The notes under the pieces: model-generated
What the model saw: only the letters and a program-made list of their open reading frames with translations
The model's database searches: none
Told to the model about the DNA's origin: nothing
Assembly: GCA_003695765.1 (NCBI GenBank)
Contig: RFHQ01000118.1
Span: forward strand, 1-64,000
Origin: Gammaproteobacteria bacterium
Lineage (GTDB): Bacteria; Pseudomonadota; Gammaproteobacteria; Steroidobacterales; GCA-2729495
Length of the DNA: 64,000 nt
Direction of reading: 5' to 3'
Made by a program: the position numbers and the translations under genes
In this document: positions 14,489 through 23,475 of the stretch, in pieces
Layout: every line of letters starts with the position of its first letter
Numbering within the stretch: the first letter of the stretch is position 1

Positions 14489-14511
14489 GCCGAACCCCGG
14501 TCCGGCGCTGC

Positions 14512-14700
14512 TCAACCACCCTGAGGTTTGCCATCGTCCCCGGCTGCCGGGGGCGGCCGGCGATCGTCGTCGAGCAGAATGCGCCAGGCCGGGCTTTCGA
14601 GGTCGTCGAACTGGCCGCTGCGCACGGCCCAGAAAAACGCGGCCACGGCGACCAGCAGCAGCAGCAGCCCCAGCGGGATCAGGTAGAAGATGATGTCCAT
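14512..14700 (-). CDS. ccoS: cbb3-type cytochrome oxidase assembly protein CcoS
   Basis: 62 aa. One N-terminal transmembrane helix (residues 4-25) is followed by FFWAVRSGQFDDLESPAWRI, the hallmark of CcoS, and an acidic/proline tail. CcoS is needed for cofactor insertion into the cbb3 oxidase at the cytoplasmic membrane. Its ATG lies inside the end of ccoI (22-nt overlap), so translation is coupled. It is the last gene of the cco operon. Confidence 0.93.
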   Translation of the reverse strand: MDIIFYLIPLGLLLLLVAVAAFFWAVRSGQFDDLESPAWRILLDDDRRPPPAAGDDGKPQGG

Positions 14701-17162
14701 GCTGCGTCCGGTTCCTGCTCGCCGCCGGCCGACTCCGTGGTCCCGGATTCGCGTTGCCGGGGCGAACGGCCCAGGCGCAACGCATTGCCGGTAACCAGCA
14801 ACGAGCTGGCCGACATCCCGAGGGCCGCCATCCAGGGACTCAGCTGGCCGCTGGCGGCCAGCGGCAACGCAACGAGGTTGTACAGCAGCGCCCAGCCCAG
14901 GTTCTGACGCACCACGCGCAGGCAGCGGCGCGCGGTCGTGAAGGCCTGCGCGAGCGCGCCGAGGTCTTCTCCCATCAGCACGCAATCGGCCGAGTGCTGA
15001 GCCAGCGAAGTGCCGGCGCCCATCGCGATCGACACGTCGGCGCCGGCCAGCACCGGCGAATCGTTGATGCCGTCACCGAGCATGACCACCCGCCTGCCCT
15101 CGGACTGCCAGATCTCGACCAGCCGCAGCTTGTCTTCGGGTCGCAGCGCCGCGTGCCAGTCGTCGATGCCGAGCCGCCGGGCCAAGGCGGCGACGGGCCC
15201 GGGGCCGTCGCCGCTGGCGATGTGCAGGCGCAGGCCCAGCCGTCGCAGGCGCTCAACCGCAGCTGCGGCGCCCGGGCGCAGGCGTTCGCTGAGCAGGAAC
15301 ATGGCCACCGGCCCCCGCTCGTCGGCGAGAAAGACCGGCCGCTCGGACGGCCTGGCGGTCGCCGGCGCCAGCGGCTCTTGGCCGGTGACCTCGGCGATGA
15401 ACGCCCGGCTGCCGAGCCACCAGCGGCGGCCGGCGACGCGGCCGCTCAGCCCCCGGCCGGGGAAGACCTCGACTTCGGCGGCCTGCAGCCCGTCCGGCGG
15501 CGGCGGAAAGGCGCGTGCCAGCGGGTGCTCGGACTGCGCCTCCAGGGCCGCCGCGGCCTCCAGCAACGACTGCTCGTCCAGTTCTTCCCGCAGGCGCCGC
15601 AGGCCGGCGAGGTCGCTGCCCGGCTCGGTCAGCGTGCCGGTCTTGTCGAAGACGACGTCGCTGGCCCGCGCCAGGCCCTCTAACGCGTCGCCGCGCCGGA
15701 GCAACACACCGGCGCGGGCCAGAGCCGCCGTGGCCACGGTCAGCGCCGCCGGAGTTGCGAGTGCCAGCGCGCAGGGACAGGTGACGACCAGTACCGCGAG
15801 CACAGTCTCGAAGGCACGTTCCGGAGCCAGCTGCCACCAGGCAATTCCGGTCAGCGCCGCCGCGAGCAGCACGCCGCCGACGAACTGCCCCGCGACTCGG
15901 TCGGCCAGTGCCGCGAGGCGCGGCTTCCGTTCGCGCGCATCGCCAACCAGCCGCGCGATCTGGGCCATCAGTGTGTCGGCGCCGACGGCCGTGACCTCCA
16001 GTTCCAGGGGCCGGTGCCGCGCCAGGCTGCCGGCCGCCACGACCTCGCCAGCGCGACGGCTCACCGGCCGTGACTCGCCGGTCAGCAAGGATTCGTCCAG
16101 CTCGGCCCGGCCGCTCAGCAGCCGGCCGTCAGCGGGCAGCGCCTGACCCGGCTGGACGCGCACGCGGTCGCCGGGTTCCAGTTCCAGAACGGCGACTTCT
16201 TCCGTTCGCCCGCCGCGCAGCCGCGTCGCCGTCTTCGGCAGGTGCCGGGCCAGCGCCGCCGTCAGACCCAGCGCGCGATGGCGCCCGGACATTTCGAGAA
16301 AGCGCGCGGCCGACAGGAAGAAGACGAACATCGTCGCCGAGTCGAAATAGACTTCGCCACCGCCGCGGAAACTGTTCCAGACGCTGGCCGCCCAGGCTGC
16401 GCCGATCGCGATCGCGACCGGGACATCCATGCCCAGCGCGCCCGCCCGCAGCCGCCGCCAGGCGCCGACGAAAAACGGGGCGCCGGCGTAGAACACGACC
16501 GGCGTGGCCACCAGCAGGCTGACGAAGCGGAGAAAGGCCTGGTACTCGGGCTCGCGCCAGGCGCCCGCGTACAGGGCCACGGCGAAACTCAGGACCTGCA
16601 TCATGCCGAGCCCGGCGACGATCAGGCGCTTCAGCGCCGAGCGCTGCTCATCGCGCGCCTGCGCGTCCGTGGCGTCCGCTGTATAGGGGCTGGGCCGGTA
16701 GCCGAGCCGCGCCAGTTGCGCCAGCGCCTCGCTGAGCCGCAGGCGCTGCGGATCCCACTGCAATTCCGCGCGCGCCGTAACCGGGTCGACGCGGATCGAC
16801 TCGACGCCCGGCACCGTCGCCAGCGCGTTCTCGATCAGCCAGCCGCAAGCGGCGCAGCGCACCCCGTCGAGCAGCAACTGTGCCCGGCGACTGCCGCCCG
16901 GCAATTCGCTGACGAACTCGCGTTGCAGGCCGTCTCGATCGTAGGCGGCCCAGCGTGCGACACGCGTGTCCTCCGCCTTGGCCGCGCCGGTCGGCTGGAC
17001 CCGGAAACGGTAGAATTCATCCAGGCCACGCGCGTGGATTCGCTGCGCGACCGCCAGGCAATCGGGACCGCAGAATGGCCGTGGACCCCCGGCCACGTCG
17101 GCCGACAATGGCGCATCGCCCAAGGGGCCGCCGCAGTGAAAGCAATGCCCGCCGCCGCTCAC
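14679..17162 (-). CDS. ccoI: Copper-exporting P-type ATPase CcoI/FixI for cbb3 oxidase assembly
   Basis: 827 aa from a GTG that overlaps the ccoH stop (GTGA at 17159-17162). The N-terminal metal region has a C7-x2-C10 pair and FCGPDC, then a heavy-metal-associated domain with VRC103AAC106GW. Eight membrane helices follow. The P-type motifs are TGES, the transmembrane copper site CPC in VVTCPCALA, the phosphorylation site DKTGTLT and the hinge MLGDGINDSP. It moves Cu(I) to the periplasmic side for loading of CcoN. Length and domain order match CcoI rather than CopA. It overlaps ccoS at its 3' end. Confidence 0.94.
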   Translation of the reverse strand: MSGGGHCFHCGGPLGDAPLSADVAGGPRPFCGPDCLAVAQRIHARGLDEFYRFRVQPTGAAKAEDTRVARWAAYDRDGLQREFVSELPGGSRRAQLLLDGVRCAACGWLIENALATVPGVESIRVDPVTARAELQWDPQRLRLSEALAQLARLGYRPSPYTADATDAQARDEQRSALKRLIVAGLGMMQVLSFAVALYAGAWREPEYQAFLRFVSLLVATPVVFYAGAPFFVGAWRRLRAGALGMDVPVAIAIGAAWAASVWNSFRGGGEVYFDSATMFVFFLSAARFLEMSGRHRALGLTAALARHLPKTATRLRGGRTEEVAVLELEPGDRVRVQPGQALPADGRLLSGRAELDESLLTGESRPVSRRAGEVVAAGSLARHRPLELEVTAVGADTLMAQIARLVGDARERKPRLAALADRVAGQFVGGVLLAAALTGIAWWQLAPERAFETVLAVLVVTCPCALALATPAALTVATAALARAGVLLRRGDALEGLARASDVVFDKTGTLTEPGSDLAGLRRLREELDEQSLLEAAAALEAQSEHPLARAFPPPPDGLQAAEVEVFPGRGLSGRVAGRRWWLGSRAFIAEVTGQEPLAPATARPSERPVFLADERGPVAMFLLSERLRPGAAAAVERLRRLGLRLHIASGDGPGPVAALARRLGIDDWHAALRPEDKLRLVEIWQSEGRRVVMLGDGINDSPVLAGADVSIAMGAGTSLAQHSADCVLMGEDLGALAQAFTTARRCLRVVRQNLGWALLYNLVALPLAASGQLSPWMAALGMSASSLLVTGNALRLGRSPRQRESGTTESAGGEQEPDAAWTSSST

Positions 17163-17677
17163 GGCGCCGGCTCCGCTTGGATCCCGACAGCAGTGGCCGC
17201 GGCACCCAGTTCCCCGACCAGCCGCCATTCGCCGGCCGGATCGCCGAGGTGGACGTAGAGCCGTCCCGGCGGCCGCTCGATCTCGCCCGCATAGATACCG
17301 TCCTGCCCGGTCAGCGAGGCCACGCGGTCAAGCTCTGCGCGAGTCGGGTGCACCAGCTTCAGCTGCAGCTGCGGCGGCGGCTGGAACCCGCCGGCATTCG
17401 CCTGCAGGCGCACCCGGACCCGGTCGGGGCGGCCCGCTCCGGCCGCCTCAATGCGCAGCGCCGCACTGAGCCCGAGGGCGGCGGCCTGCCGGTCGCGGGC
17501 CTGGCGCTGCGCTGTGGCCAGCGCGATTTCGCTGTAATCGTCGACGACCAGCGACGGCGGACCACCGGCCAGCCACGCGGTCGCGATCCCGCCGATCACG
17601 GCGGCCCCCGGCGGGATCATCAGCAGCCACGGCCAGAGATGGCGGTACCAGGGCCGGTCGTCCTGCTCGCGTATCAC
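17159..17677 (-). CDS. ccoH: CcoH/FixH family protein
   Basis: 172 aa. An N-terminal cytoplasmic stub (RPWYRHLWPW) is followed by one transmembrane helix at about residues 14-37, then a periplasmic domain opening VVDDYSEIALA. This is the FixH/CcoH layout. CcoH associates with CcoI/CcoN during assembly and remains near the oxidase. The gene lies 21 nt after ccoG and overlaps ccoI by 4 nt. Confidence 0.9.
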   Translation of the reverse strand: MIREQDDRPWYRHLWPWLLMIPPGAAVIGGIATAWLAGGPPSLVVDDYSEIALATAQRQARDRQAAALGLSAALRIEAAGAGRPDRVRVRLQANAGGFQPPPQLQLKLVHPTRAELDRVASLTGQDGIYAGEIERPPGRLYVHLGDPAGEWRLVGELGAAATAVGIQAEPAP

Positions 17678-17698
17678 TGTCGTCCCGCCGTCGGCTGC

Positions 17699-19084
17699 TC
17701 AGTCCAGGGGCATGATAAACCGCGCCGTCTGCCGCGCGACAACCTCGCCCCCACCGGCCAGCCGGGCGCGGAACTCGATGTCGTGACCACCGGGAGGCGC
17801 CGCATTCGCCGGTAGCCGGACGCGTGCAACGATCGGCATCACGCTGGCCGGCGGCAATTCGATTTGCGGCGGGTCGGTCGACAAGCGCAGCCCCGGCAAA
17901 CCCGCGACCTCGAGGACGACCCGGACCGGCTGCTCGCGCTTGTTCAGCAACTTGACCGTATAGACAGTCTCGATGTCACCACCAGGCAACTCCCGGTACA
18001 GGGCGTTGCGGTCCCGGATCACGTCGACTGTCAACGGCGCGCGCTGCGCCAGCGCGTAGAGGAAAGTCGCGAACAACAGGAGCAGCAGGCCGGCATAGAC
18101 GATCGTGCGGGGGCGCAGGATGCGTGTCGGCTTGCCCTCCAGCGCGTGCTGCGTGGTGTAGCGGATCAGGCCACGCGGATAGCCCATCTTGTCCATCACG
18201 CTGTCGCAAGCATCGATGCAGGCCGCGCAGGTGATGCACTCGTATTGCAAGCCATCCCGGATATCGATGCCGGTCGGGCAGACCTGCACGCAGATATTGC
18301 AGTCGATGCAGTCACCGAGGCCGACGTCGGCGCCCCGCAGACCCCTTTTCCGGCTGCCCCGCGGCTCACCCCGTTTCGCATCGTAGGACACGATCAGGGT
18401 ATCCCGATCGAACATCGCGCTCTGGAAACGCGCGTAGGGGCACATGTACTTGCAGACCTGCTCGCGCAGGTGCCCGGCGTTGCCATAGGTCGCCAGGCCA
18501 TAGAAAGCGATCCAGAAGGTCTCCCAGGGGCCGAGATCGAAACTCAACAGGCGCGCGCCGAGATCGTGGATGGGCGTGAAATAGCCGACGAAAGTGAAGC
18601 CGGTCCAGGCTGCGAACAGAATCCACAGCACGCGCTTGGCAGTCTTCCGCAGGATCTTTTCACGGGTCCATGGGCCCTTGTCGAGGCGGCGGCGCTTGGT
18701 ATGCGAGCCCTCGGTGATCCTTTCCATCCAGACGAAGGCCTCGGTCCAGACGGTTTGCGGGCAGGCGTAACCACACCAGACCCGCCCGGCCACGGCCGTC
18801 GACAGGAACAGCAGCAAAGCCGCCATGATCAGCAGCCAGGACAGAAAGAAGAAGTCCTGGGGGAACAGGGTCAGGCCGAAGAGGTGAAACTGCCGTGCCG
18901 GCAGGTCGAAGAGCACCGCCTGCCGGCCGTGCCATGGAATCCACGGCAACAGGTAATAGATGCCGAGCAGCGTCCAGGCTGCCGTGCGGCGCAGCCGCGT
19001 GAAGCGGCCCTGAACCTCGCGGGCATAGATCTTTTCCTGTCTGGCGTACAGCGAGCCATTCGCCGTCGCCGCCTGGTCGTTCAT
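17699..19084 (-). CDS. ccoG: Cytochrome c oxidase accessory protein CcoG (FixG/RdxA)
   Basis: 461 aa. Several transmembrane helices in the N-terminal half include the WCGYACPQTVWTE segment (CxxxC). A ferredoxin-like pair of 4Fe-4S motifs follows, starting near residue 255: CIDCNICVQVCP and CITCAACIDACD. After a further helix there is an immunoglobulin-like periplasmic C-terminal domain. CcoG reduces Cu(II) to Cu(I) for cbb3 assembly in the inner membrane. The gene follows a small membrane-protein gene by 4 nt within the cco operon. Confidence 0.95.
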   Translation of the reverse strand: MNDQAATANGSLYARQEKIYAREVQGRFTRLRRTAAWTLLGIYYLLPWIPWHGRQAVLFDLPARQFHLFGLTLFPQDFFFLSWLLIMAALLLFLSTAVAGRVWCGYACPQTVWTEAFVWMERITEGSHTKRRRLDKGPWTREKILRKTAKRVLWILFAAWTGFTFVGYFTPIHDLGARLLSFDLGPWETFWIAFYGLATYGNAGHLREQVCKYMCPYARFQSAMFDRDTLIVSYDAKRGEPRGSRKRGLRGADVGLGDCIDCNICVQVCPTGIDIRDGLQYECITCAACIDACDSVMDKMGYPRGLIRYTTQHALEGKPTRILRPRTIVYAGLLLLLFATFLYALAQRAPLTVDVIRDRNALYRELPGGDIETVYTVKLLNKREQPVRVVLEVAGLPGLRLSTDPPQIELPPASVMPIVARVRLPANAAPPGGHDIEFRARLAGGGEVVARQTARFIMPLD

Positions 19085-19088
19085 GGCG

Positions 19089-19415
19089 TCAGTCCCTGTC
19101 GCCGTTGGAGCGTGAATTTCTGTGCGCTGTCCTCAGCAGGTAGACCGAGACGGCGCTGGACACCAGCGCAATCAGCCAGAAGAAGAAAAAGCCGACGCCG
19201 TAACCGGTCATGCGGTTGAATTCCAGCGGATGCGTCATCGCCTCTTCCATCTCGCCCGGATCGACGAAGGCAAAGAACAGCATCGTCGCCAGCGCTGCCG
19301 CCAGAAAGGACGGCCAGACGACCGCGGCCACCGCCTGGGCCCGTCGGCTCCAGCGCCGCTGCTCAGGAAGCCGGTCGTCTTCCTGCGGGACGCGCTGCGG
19401 CTCGCCGGCGTCCAC
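19089..19415 (-). CDS. Small two-helix membrane protein embedded in the cco operon
   Basis: 108 aa from a GTG start with AGGGG 7 nt upstream. A basic/acidic N-terminal tail of about 30 residues is followed by two hydrophobic helices (about 31-50 and 72-96). Between them lies VDPGEMEEAMTHPLEFNRMTGYG. It sits 3 nt after ccoP and 4 nt before ccoG, so it is certainly co-transcribed with the oxidase genes. I do not recognise a named family. A role in cbb3 assembly or stability is inferred from position only. Confidence 0.75.
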   Translation of the reverse strand: MDAGEPQRVPQEDDRLPEQRRWSRRAQAVAAVVWPSFLAAALATMLFFAFVDPGEMEEAMTHPLEFNRMTGYGVGFFFFWLIALVSSAVSVYLLRTAHRNSRSNGDRD

Positions 19416-19418
19416 CGA

Positions 19419-20306
19419 TCACCCCTGCTGCAGGCTCAGCACATAGGCGACCAGCGTGCGGATCTGGTCCGCCGTCAGAAAGTCTTTCTGCGCGGGCATC
19501 TGGTTCTGGCGGCCGTTCAAGATCACGTCACGGATCGCCTCTTCGGAACTGCCGTGCAACCAGTCATCGTCGGTCAGATTCGGAGCGCCCAGCATCTGAT
19601 TGCCCTGCGCCTGCGGCCCGTGACAGGCGCTGCAGTACTGCAGGAACTTCTGCTGGCCGGCCTGGACCGCGGCTGGGTCGGCCGCGCCGCGCCCGGAGAG
19701 GCTCAGCAGGTAGGCGACGACCTCGTTCAGTCCCTGCTCTCCCAGCGCGGCCCCAAGCGCCGGCATGACCCCGACGCGGCCGTTCGTGATCGTGGCCTGG
19801 ATGGTTTCCGGTGCGCTGCCCCACAGCCAGGCGTCATCGGTCAGGTTCGGGAAGCCGCGCGCCCCCCGCGCATCCGAGCCGTGGCAGGTCGCGCAGCGGT
19901 TCAGGAACAGGTTCCGGCCGAGGCGCACCGCCTCCGGGTTGTCTGCGAGTTCCGCCAGCGGCAGATCGGCAAAGGCAGCGTAGACGTCCCCATAACGCGC
20001 CTGTGCCGCGGCGACTTCCTCGGCGTACTGGTTCTGCTGGCTCCAGCCGCGCAGCCCCTGGAAGCTCCCGAGGCCGGGGTACAGCAGGAGGTAGACGACC
20101 AGCCACAGGGCCGTCAGCCAGAACAGCACCAGCCACCAGCGGGGCAAGGGATTGTTGTATTCCTTCAGATCGCCGTCCCAGGTGTGCCCGGTGGTATCCG
20201 CCTGCGGCGCCCGTGGTGCCCGCGTAAAGGCCTGCAACAGCCACAGCGCGCCGACGACCTGGCCGACGACCAGAACGATAATGAAGACACTCCAGAAGGT
20301 GCTCAT
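19419..20306 (-). CDS. ccoP: cbb3 oxidase subunit III, diheme cytochrome c CcoP
   Basis: 295 aa. It has two N-terminal transmembrane helices (residues 4-22 and about 53-75, with the YNNPLPRWW motif between them). Two periplasmic cytochrome c domains carry CATCH near residue 136 and CSACH near residue 224, each with a downstream methionine ligand candidate (for example GVMPALG and QMPAQK). It passes electrons from soluble cytochrome c to CcoO. It lies 14 nt after ccoQ in the operon. Confidence 0.96.
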   Translation of the reverse strand: MSTFWSVFIIVLVVGQVVGALWLLQAFTRAPRAPQADTTGHTWDGDLKEYNNPLPRWWLVLFWLTALWLVVYLLLYPGLGSFQGLRGWSQQNQYAEEVAAAQARYGDVYAAFADLPLAELADNPEAVRLGRNLFLNRCATCHGSDARGARGFPNLTDDAWLWGSAPETIQATITNGRVGVMPALGAALGEQGLNEVVAYLLSLSGRGAADPAAVQAGQQKFLQYCSACHGPQAQGNQMLGAPNLTDDDWLHGSSEEAIRDVILNGRQNQMPAQKDFLTADQIRTLVAYVLSLQQG

Positions 20307-20320
20307 CGCTCAACTCCGAA

Positions 20321-20503
20321 TCAGTGCTCGGTCCGCCCGGCATCCCCGGCCGGTGGAATCGACTCCCCGTCGGGTTCCAGCGGCAGGCGCGCGGCCTCAT
20401 CGAAGTCGCTGCGCCGGCGGCTGCTATAGGCCCAGATGCAGATGCCGACGAACAGCAGCAGCATCACGACGGTGAAGATCCCGCGCCAGGTGCCGGCATC
20501 CAT
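20321..20503 (-). CDS. ccoQ: cbb3 oxidase subunit IV CcoQ
   Basis: 60 aa, with one transmembrane helix (about residues 8-27, FTVVMLLLFVGICIWAYS) followed by a charged tail starting RRRSDFDEAARLPL, typical of CcoQ. It stabilises the oxidase. The ATG starts one base after the ccoO stop codon. Confidence 0.92.
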   Translation of the reverse strand: MDAGTWRGIFTVVMLLLFVGICIWAYSSRRRSDFDEAARLPLEPDGESIPPAGDAGRTEH

Positions 20504-20504
20504 G

Positions 20505-21110
20505 TCAGTTGCCCCGGTTCGCGCGCCCGAGACTCTGCAGGTAGGCGATCAGAGCCTGCATCTCGGTCTTGCCCCGAACGGCTTCGGCCGCTCCGGCGAT
20601 CTCGGCGTCCGTGTACGGCACGCCGACCATCCGCAGCCGCTCCATCTTCAACGCGGTGCGCGTTTCGTCGACCAGGTTCTCCGCCAGCCATGGAAATGCC
20701 GGCATGTTCGATTCCGGCACGAGATCCCGCGGGTTCGTCAAATGGACGCGGTGCCACTCGTCGGTATAGCGGCCGCCGACCCTCGCCAGGTCCGGCCCGG
20801 TGCGCTTGGAGCCGAACTGGAACGGGTGGTCGTAGACCGACTCGCCGGCCAGCGAGTAAGCGCCGTAGCGCTCGGTTTCGGCGCGGAAGGGCCGGATCAT
20901 CTGTGAGTGGCAGACGTAGCAGCCCTCGCGGATATAGATATCCCGCCCCTCCAGTTGCAGCGCCGTGTACGGGCGGACACCGGGTGCGGGCGCCGCCGCC
21001 TGACGGTCTGCCATCAGCGGCACGATCTCGGCGAGCCCGCCGACGCTGACGACCGCAGCGATCAGGATGCCGAGCAGCCCGGCCTTCTTTTCGATGAGTT
21101 CGTGTGGCAT
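20505..21110 (-). CDS. ccoO: cbb3 oxidase subunit II, monoheme cytochrome c CcoO
   Basis: 201 aa. One N-terminal helix (about residues 10-32) is followed by a periplasmic domain with heme c motif CYVCH near residues 64-68, then SQMIRPF, the [21 protein letters not shown] segment and the [10 protein letters not shown] methionine-ligand loop. All are diagnostic of CcoO. It is slightly shorter than some homologues but complete. It lies 12 nt downstream of ccoN. Confidence 0.96.
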   Translation of the reverse strand: MPHELIEKKAGLLGILIAAVVSVGGLAEIVPLMADRQAAAPAPGVRPYTALQLEGRDIYIREGCYVCHSQMIRPFRAETERYGAYSLAGESVYDHPFQFGSKRTGPDLARVGGRYTDEWHRVHLTNPRDLVPESNMPAFPWLAENLVDETRTALKMERLRMVGVPYTDAEIAGAAEAVRGKTEMQALIAYLQSLGRANRGN

Positions 21111-21122
21111 CGGGTGACCTCC

Positions 21123-22541
21123 TCAGGCGGGTTCCGTGACCGCTTGCACCGCGTTGCGCTCGCCGCCGGCAATGGTCTTCCAGACGTTCCAGGCCATGAT
21201 CAGCGTACCGACGAGGAACAGGCTGCCACCGAGCAGGCGCACGCCGTAATACGGATACGTGGCCTTCAGACTCTCGATGAACGAGTAGGTCAGCGTCCCG
21301 TCCACGTTCACTGCGCGCCACATCAGCCCCTGCATGACGCCGGCGATCCACATGCTGGCGATATACAGCACGACGCCGATCGTCGAGACCCAGAAATGCA
21401 GATCGATGGCCTTTTCGCTGTACATGCTCTCGCGGCCGAAGACCCGCGGCACCAGCGTGTACAAAGAACCCATGGAAATCATCGCGACCCAGCCCAGCGC
21501 CCCGCTGTGCACGTGACCGATGGTCCAGTCGGTGTAGTGCGACAGCGCATTGACCGTCTTGATCGACATCATCGGACCTTCAAATGTCGACATGCCATAG
21601 AAGGACAGCGACACGATCATGAATTTCAGGATCGGATCGCTGCGCAGCTTGTGCCAGGCGCCGGACAGGGTCATGATGCCGTTGATCATCCCGCCCCAGG
21701 ACGGTGCCAGCAGCATCAGCGAGAAGACCATGCCCAGCGACTGCGCCCAGTCGGGCAGTGTCGTGTAATGCAGGTGATGCGGACCGGCCCACATATAGAT
21801 CGAGATCAGCGCCCAGAAGTGCACCACCGACAGGCGGTAGGAATACACCGGGCGCCCCGCCTGCTTGGGCACGAAGTAGTACATCATGCCGAGGAAGCCG
21901 GCAGTCAGGAAGAAGCCGACGGCGTTGTGGCCGTACCACCACTGCACCATGGCATCGACGACCCCGGCATAGATCGGATAGGACTGCAGCGCGCCGACCG
22001 GGATCGCCAGCGAATTGACGACGTGCAGCAGCGCGACCGTGATGATGAAGGCCGCGTAGAACCAGTTGGCCACATAGATATGCTTGACCCGCCGGGTCGC
22101 GATCGTGCCGAAGAACACGATCGCGTAGGCCACCCAGACGACGGTGATCAGCACGTCGATCGGCCAGATCAGCTCGGCGTACTCCTTGCCCTGGGTCAGC
22201 CCAAGCGGCAGCGTGACTGCAGCCAGCACGATGACCAGCTGCCAGCCCCAGAAAGTGAACGCGGCCAGTGGCCCGGCGAACAGGCGCACGTGGCAGGTCC
22301 GTTGCACGACATAGTAGGACGTCGCGAACAGCGCGCAGCCGCCGAAGGCGAAGATCACGGCGTTGGTATGCAAGGGACGGAGCCGGCCGAAATGCAGCCA
22401 GGGCAGGTCCATGTTCAGGGAGGGCCAGATCAGCTGCGCGGCGATCAGCACGCCGACGGCCATGCCGACGATGCCCCAGACGACGGTCATGACTGCGAAC
22501 TGCCGCACGACCGTGTCGTTGTAAGTCTGCGACTTCTCCAT
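21123..22541 (-). CDS. ccoN: cbb3-type cytochrome c oxidase catalytic subunit I CcoN
   Basis: 472 aa, about 12 transmembrane helices. Histidines for the low-spin heme b and the heme b3-CuB centre are visible in [48 protein letters not shown] and [11 protein letters not shown]. It is the proton-pumping, high-affinity oxygen-reducing subunit. The ATG at 22541 is preferred over an in-frame ATG 48 nt upstream because a GGAG lies 6 nt before it. The preceding 118 nt contain an extended -10 and a large inverted repeat, but no Anr/FNR-type TTGAT-N4-ATCAA site. Confidence 0.97.
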   Translation of the reverse strand: MEKSQTYNDTVVRQFAVMTVVWGIVGMAVGVLIAAQLIWPSLNMDLPWLHFGRLRPLHTNAVIFAFGGCALFATSYYVVQRTCHVRLFAGPLAAFTFWGWQLVIVLAAVTLPLGLTQGKEYAELIWPIDVLITVVWVAYAIVFFGTIATRRVKHIYVANWFYAAFIITVALLHVVNSLAIPVGALQSYPIYAGVVDAMVQWWYGHNAVGFFLTAGFLGMMYYFVPKQAGRPVYSYRLSVVHFWALISIYMWAGPHHLHYTTLPDWAQSLGMVFSLMLLAPSWGGMINGIMTLSGAWHKLRSDPILKFMIVSLSFYGMSTFEGPMMSIKTVNALSHYTDWTIGHVHSGALGWVAMISMGSLYTLVPRVFGRESMYSEKAIDLHFWVSTIGVVLYIASMWIAGVMQGLMWRAVNVDGTLTYSFIESLKATYPYYGVRLLGGSLFLVGTLIMAWNVWKTIAGGERNAVQAVTEPA

Positions 22542-22584
22542 CTTGGTCTCCGAAAGACGTGGGCGACGGGTACTCAGTGCGCGG

Positions 22585-22593
22585 ATCATAACA
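22585..22593 (-). promoter_or_regulatory. Candidate extended -10 promoter of the cco operon
   Basis: The minus strand reads TGTTATGAT here: TATGAT is one base off the consensus -10 and is preceded by TG one base upstream (extended -10). It would place the transcription start about 38 nt before the ccoN ATG. No good -35 is seen; that position is taken by the adjoining inverted repeat. Confidence 0.4.
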
Positions 22594-22643
22594 CTGCCGG
22601 GGCCGGCGCCTTAGCCACTGGAATCGGCGCCGGTCCGGCAGTG
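22592..22643. repeat. Long near-perfect inverted repeat between ompW and ccoN
   Basis: The 19 nt at 22592-22610 (starting CACTGCCGGG) are the reverse complement of the 18 nt at 22626-22643 except for one substitution/bulge, with a 15-nt loop. It begins 16 nt after the ompW stop and touches the ccoN -10. It may end ompW transcription (no T-run follows) or bind a regulator of ccoN. Confidence 0.6.
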
Positions 22644-22659
22644 CCGGCTCGTGGATCCG

Positions 22660-23280
22660 TCAGAACTTGTAGCCGACGTTGACCGAGAACACCCAGGGGT
22701 CGATCGTGGCGGTGCCGAGCTTGAGACCGTCGAGCTTGACGTCCGACTCGATGTTGATCCAGCGCAGATCGGCGTTCAGCAGCCACTTGTCGTTGATGTC
22801 GTAATCGGCCGCGACCTGTGCCGCGATACCGACCGAATTGCCGACCGAGAGCTTGGTGCCGGCGATCGGACCCTGAGTCTCTTCGTCGAAGAAGATCGTC
22901 CAGTTGACGCCGACGCCCAGGTAGGGATGCAGACGACCGATCGCAGGCGTGTGCCACTGCAGGCTCAGCGTCGGCGGCAATTGCTTGACCTCGCCGATCT
23001 GGCCGACCCCTTTCAGATTGACGTCATGGGTCCAGAAACTCGATGCGAGCAGCTCGACACTCACCGAATCCGTGATCATGTAGGCGCCCGTCAGCGTCAG
23101 CGCATAGGCCTCGTCCGCCTCGATCGTGCCGATGCCCGGCACGGTCAGGTTGTCGCTGTCGGGAAAGACCCCGCCGACACCGGCGCGGGCGATCCACTGG
23201 CCGGCATGACGGCCATCGCCCGCCAGCGCGGCGCTGCTCAGCAGGCACAGCGCCAGCGCAACCACAACAGTCCTCTTCAT
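22660..23280 (-). CDS. ompW: OmpW family outer membrane protein
   Basis: 206 aa. The signal peptide ends near ALA-G (residues 20-21). Alternating beta strands follow, with the family-typical segments WIARAGVGGVFPDSD, YALTLTGAYMITDSVSVELLA, LPPTLSLQWHT, IGRLHPYLGVGVNWTIFF, and a final VFSVNVGYKF with a terminal aromatic residue. OmpW forms an 8-stranded barrel with a hydrophobic channel proposed to admit small hydrophobic molecules, which would suit a hydrocarbon or steroid degrader. The 5' leader contains a palindrome ACCCGGATCCGGGT at 23307-23320. Confidence 0.93.
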   Translation of the reverse strand: MKRTVVVALALCLLSSAALAGDGRHAGQWIARAGVGGVFPDSDNLTVPGIGTIEADEAYALTLTGAYMITDSVSVELLASSFWTHDVNLKGVGQIGEVKQLPPTLSLQWHTPAIGRLHPYLGVGVNWTIFFDEETQGPIAGTKLSVGNSVGIAAQVAADYDINDKWLLNADLRWINIESDVKLDGLKLGTATIDPWVFSVNVGYKF

Positions 23281-23419
23281 CGCAGCCTCCCTTCGATCTT
23301 CCCGGCACCCGGATCCGGGTTGCCGCTTTGCGACGCAGGCGATTCTGCGTTGCGTGGCGGGGCGGGGTTAATACGCTGATGCCGAGAAGCGCCTGCGGCA
23401 ACTACGTATTGCCGGCTCA

Positions 23420-23456
23420 AAAAAGGAGCCGCTCCGCTGGCGCGGGGCGGCTCCTG
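23420..23456 (-). terminator. Rho-independent terminator of the TonB receptor gene
   Basis: On the minus strand a 14-bp stem (AGGAGCCGCCCCGC paired with GCGGAGCGGCTCCT, one mismatch) with a 4-nt loop is followed directly by six T. It lies about 20 nt past the receptor stop, which is the textbook arrangement for intrinsic termination. Confidence 0.9.
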
Positions 23457-23475
23457 GCCTGGCCGTCAGGGCGGT

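Noticed and set aside
22542-22660. Anr/FNR binding site before ccoN
   Set aside because: No TTGAT-N4-ATCAA or close variant was found in the region.
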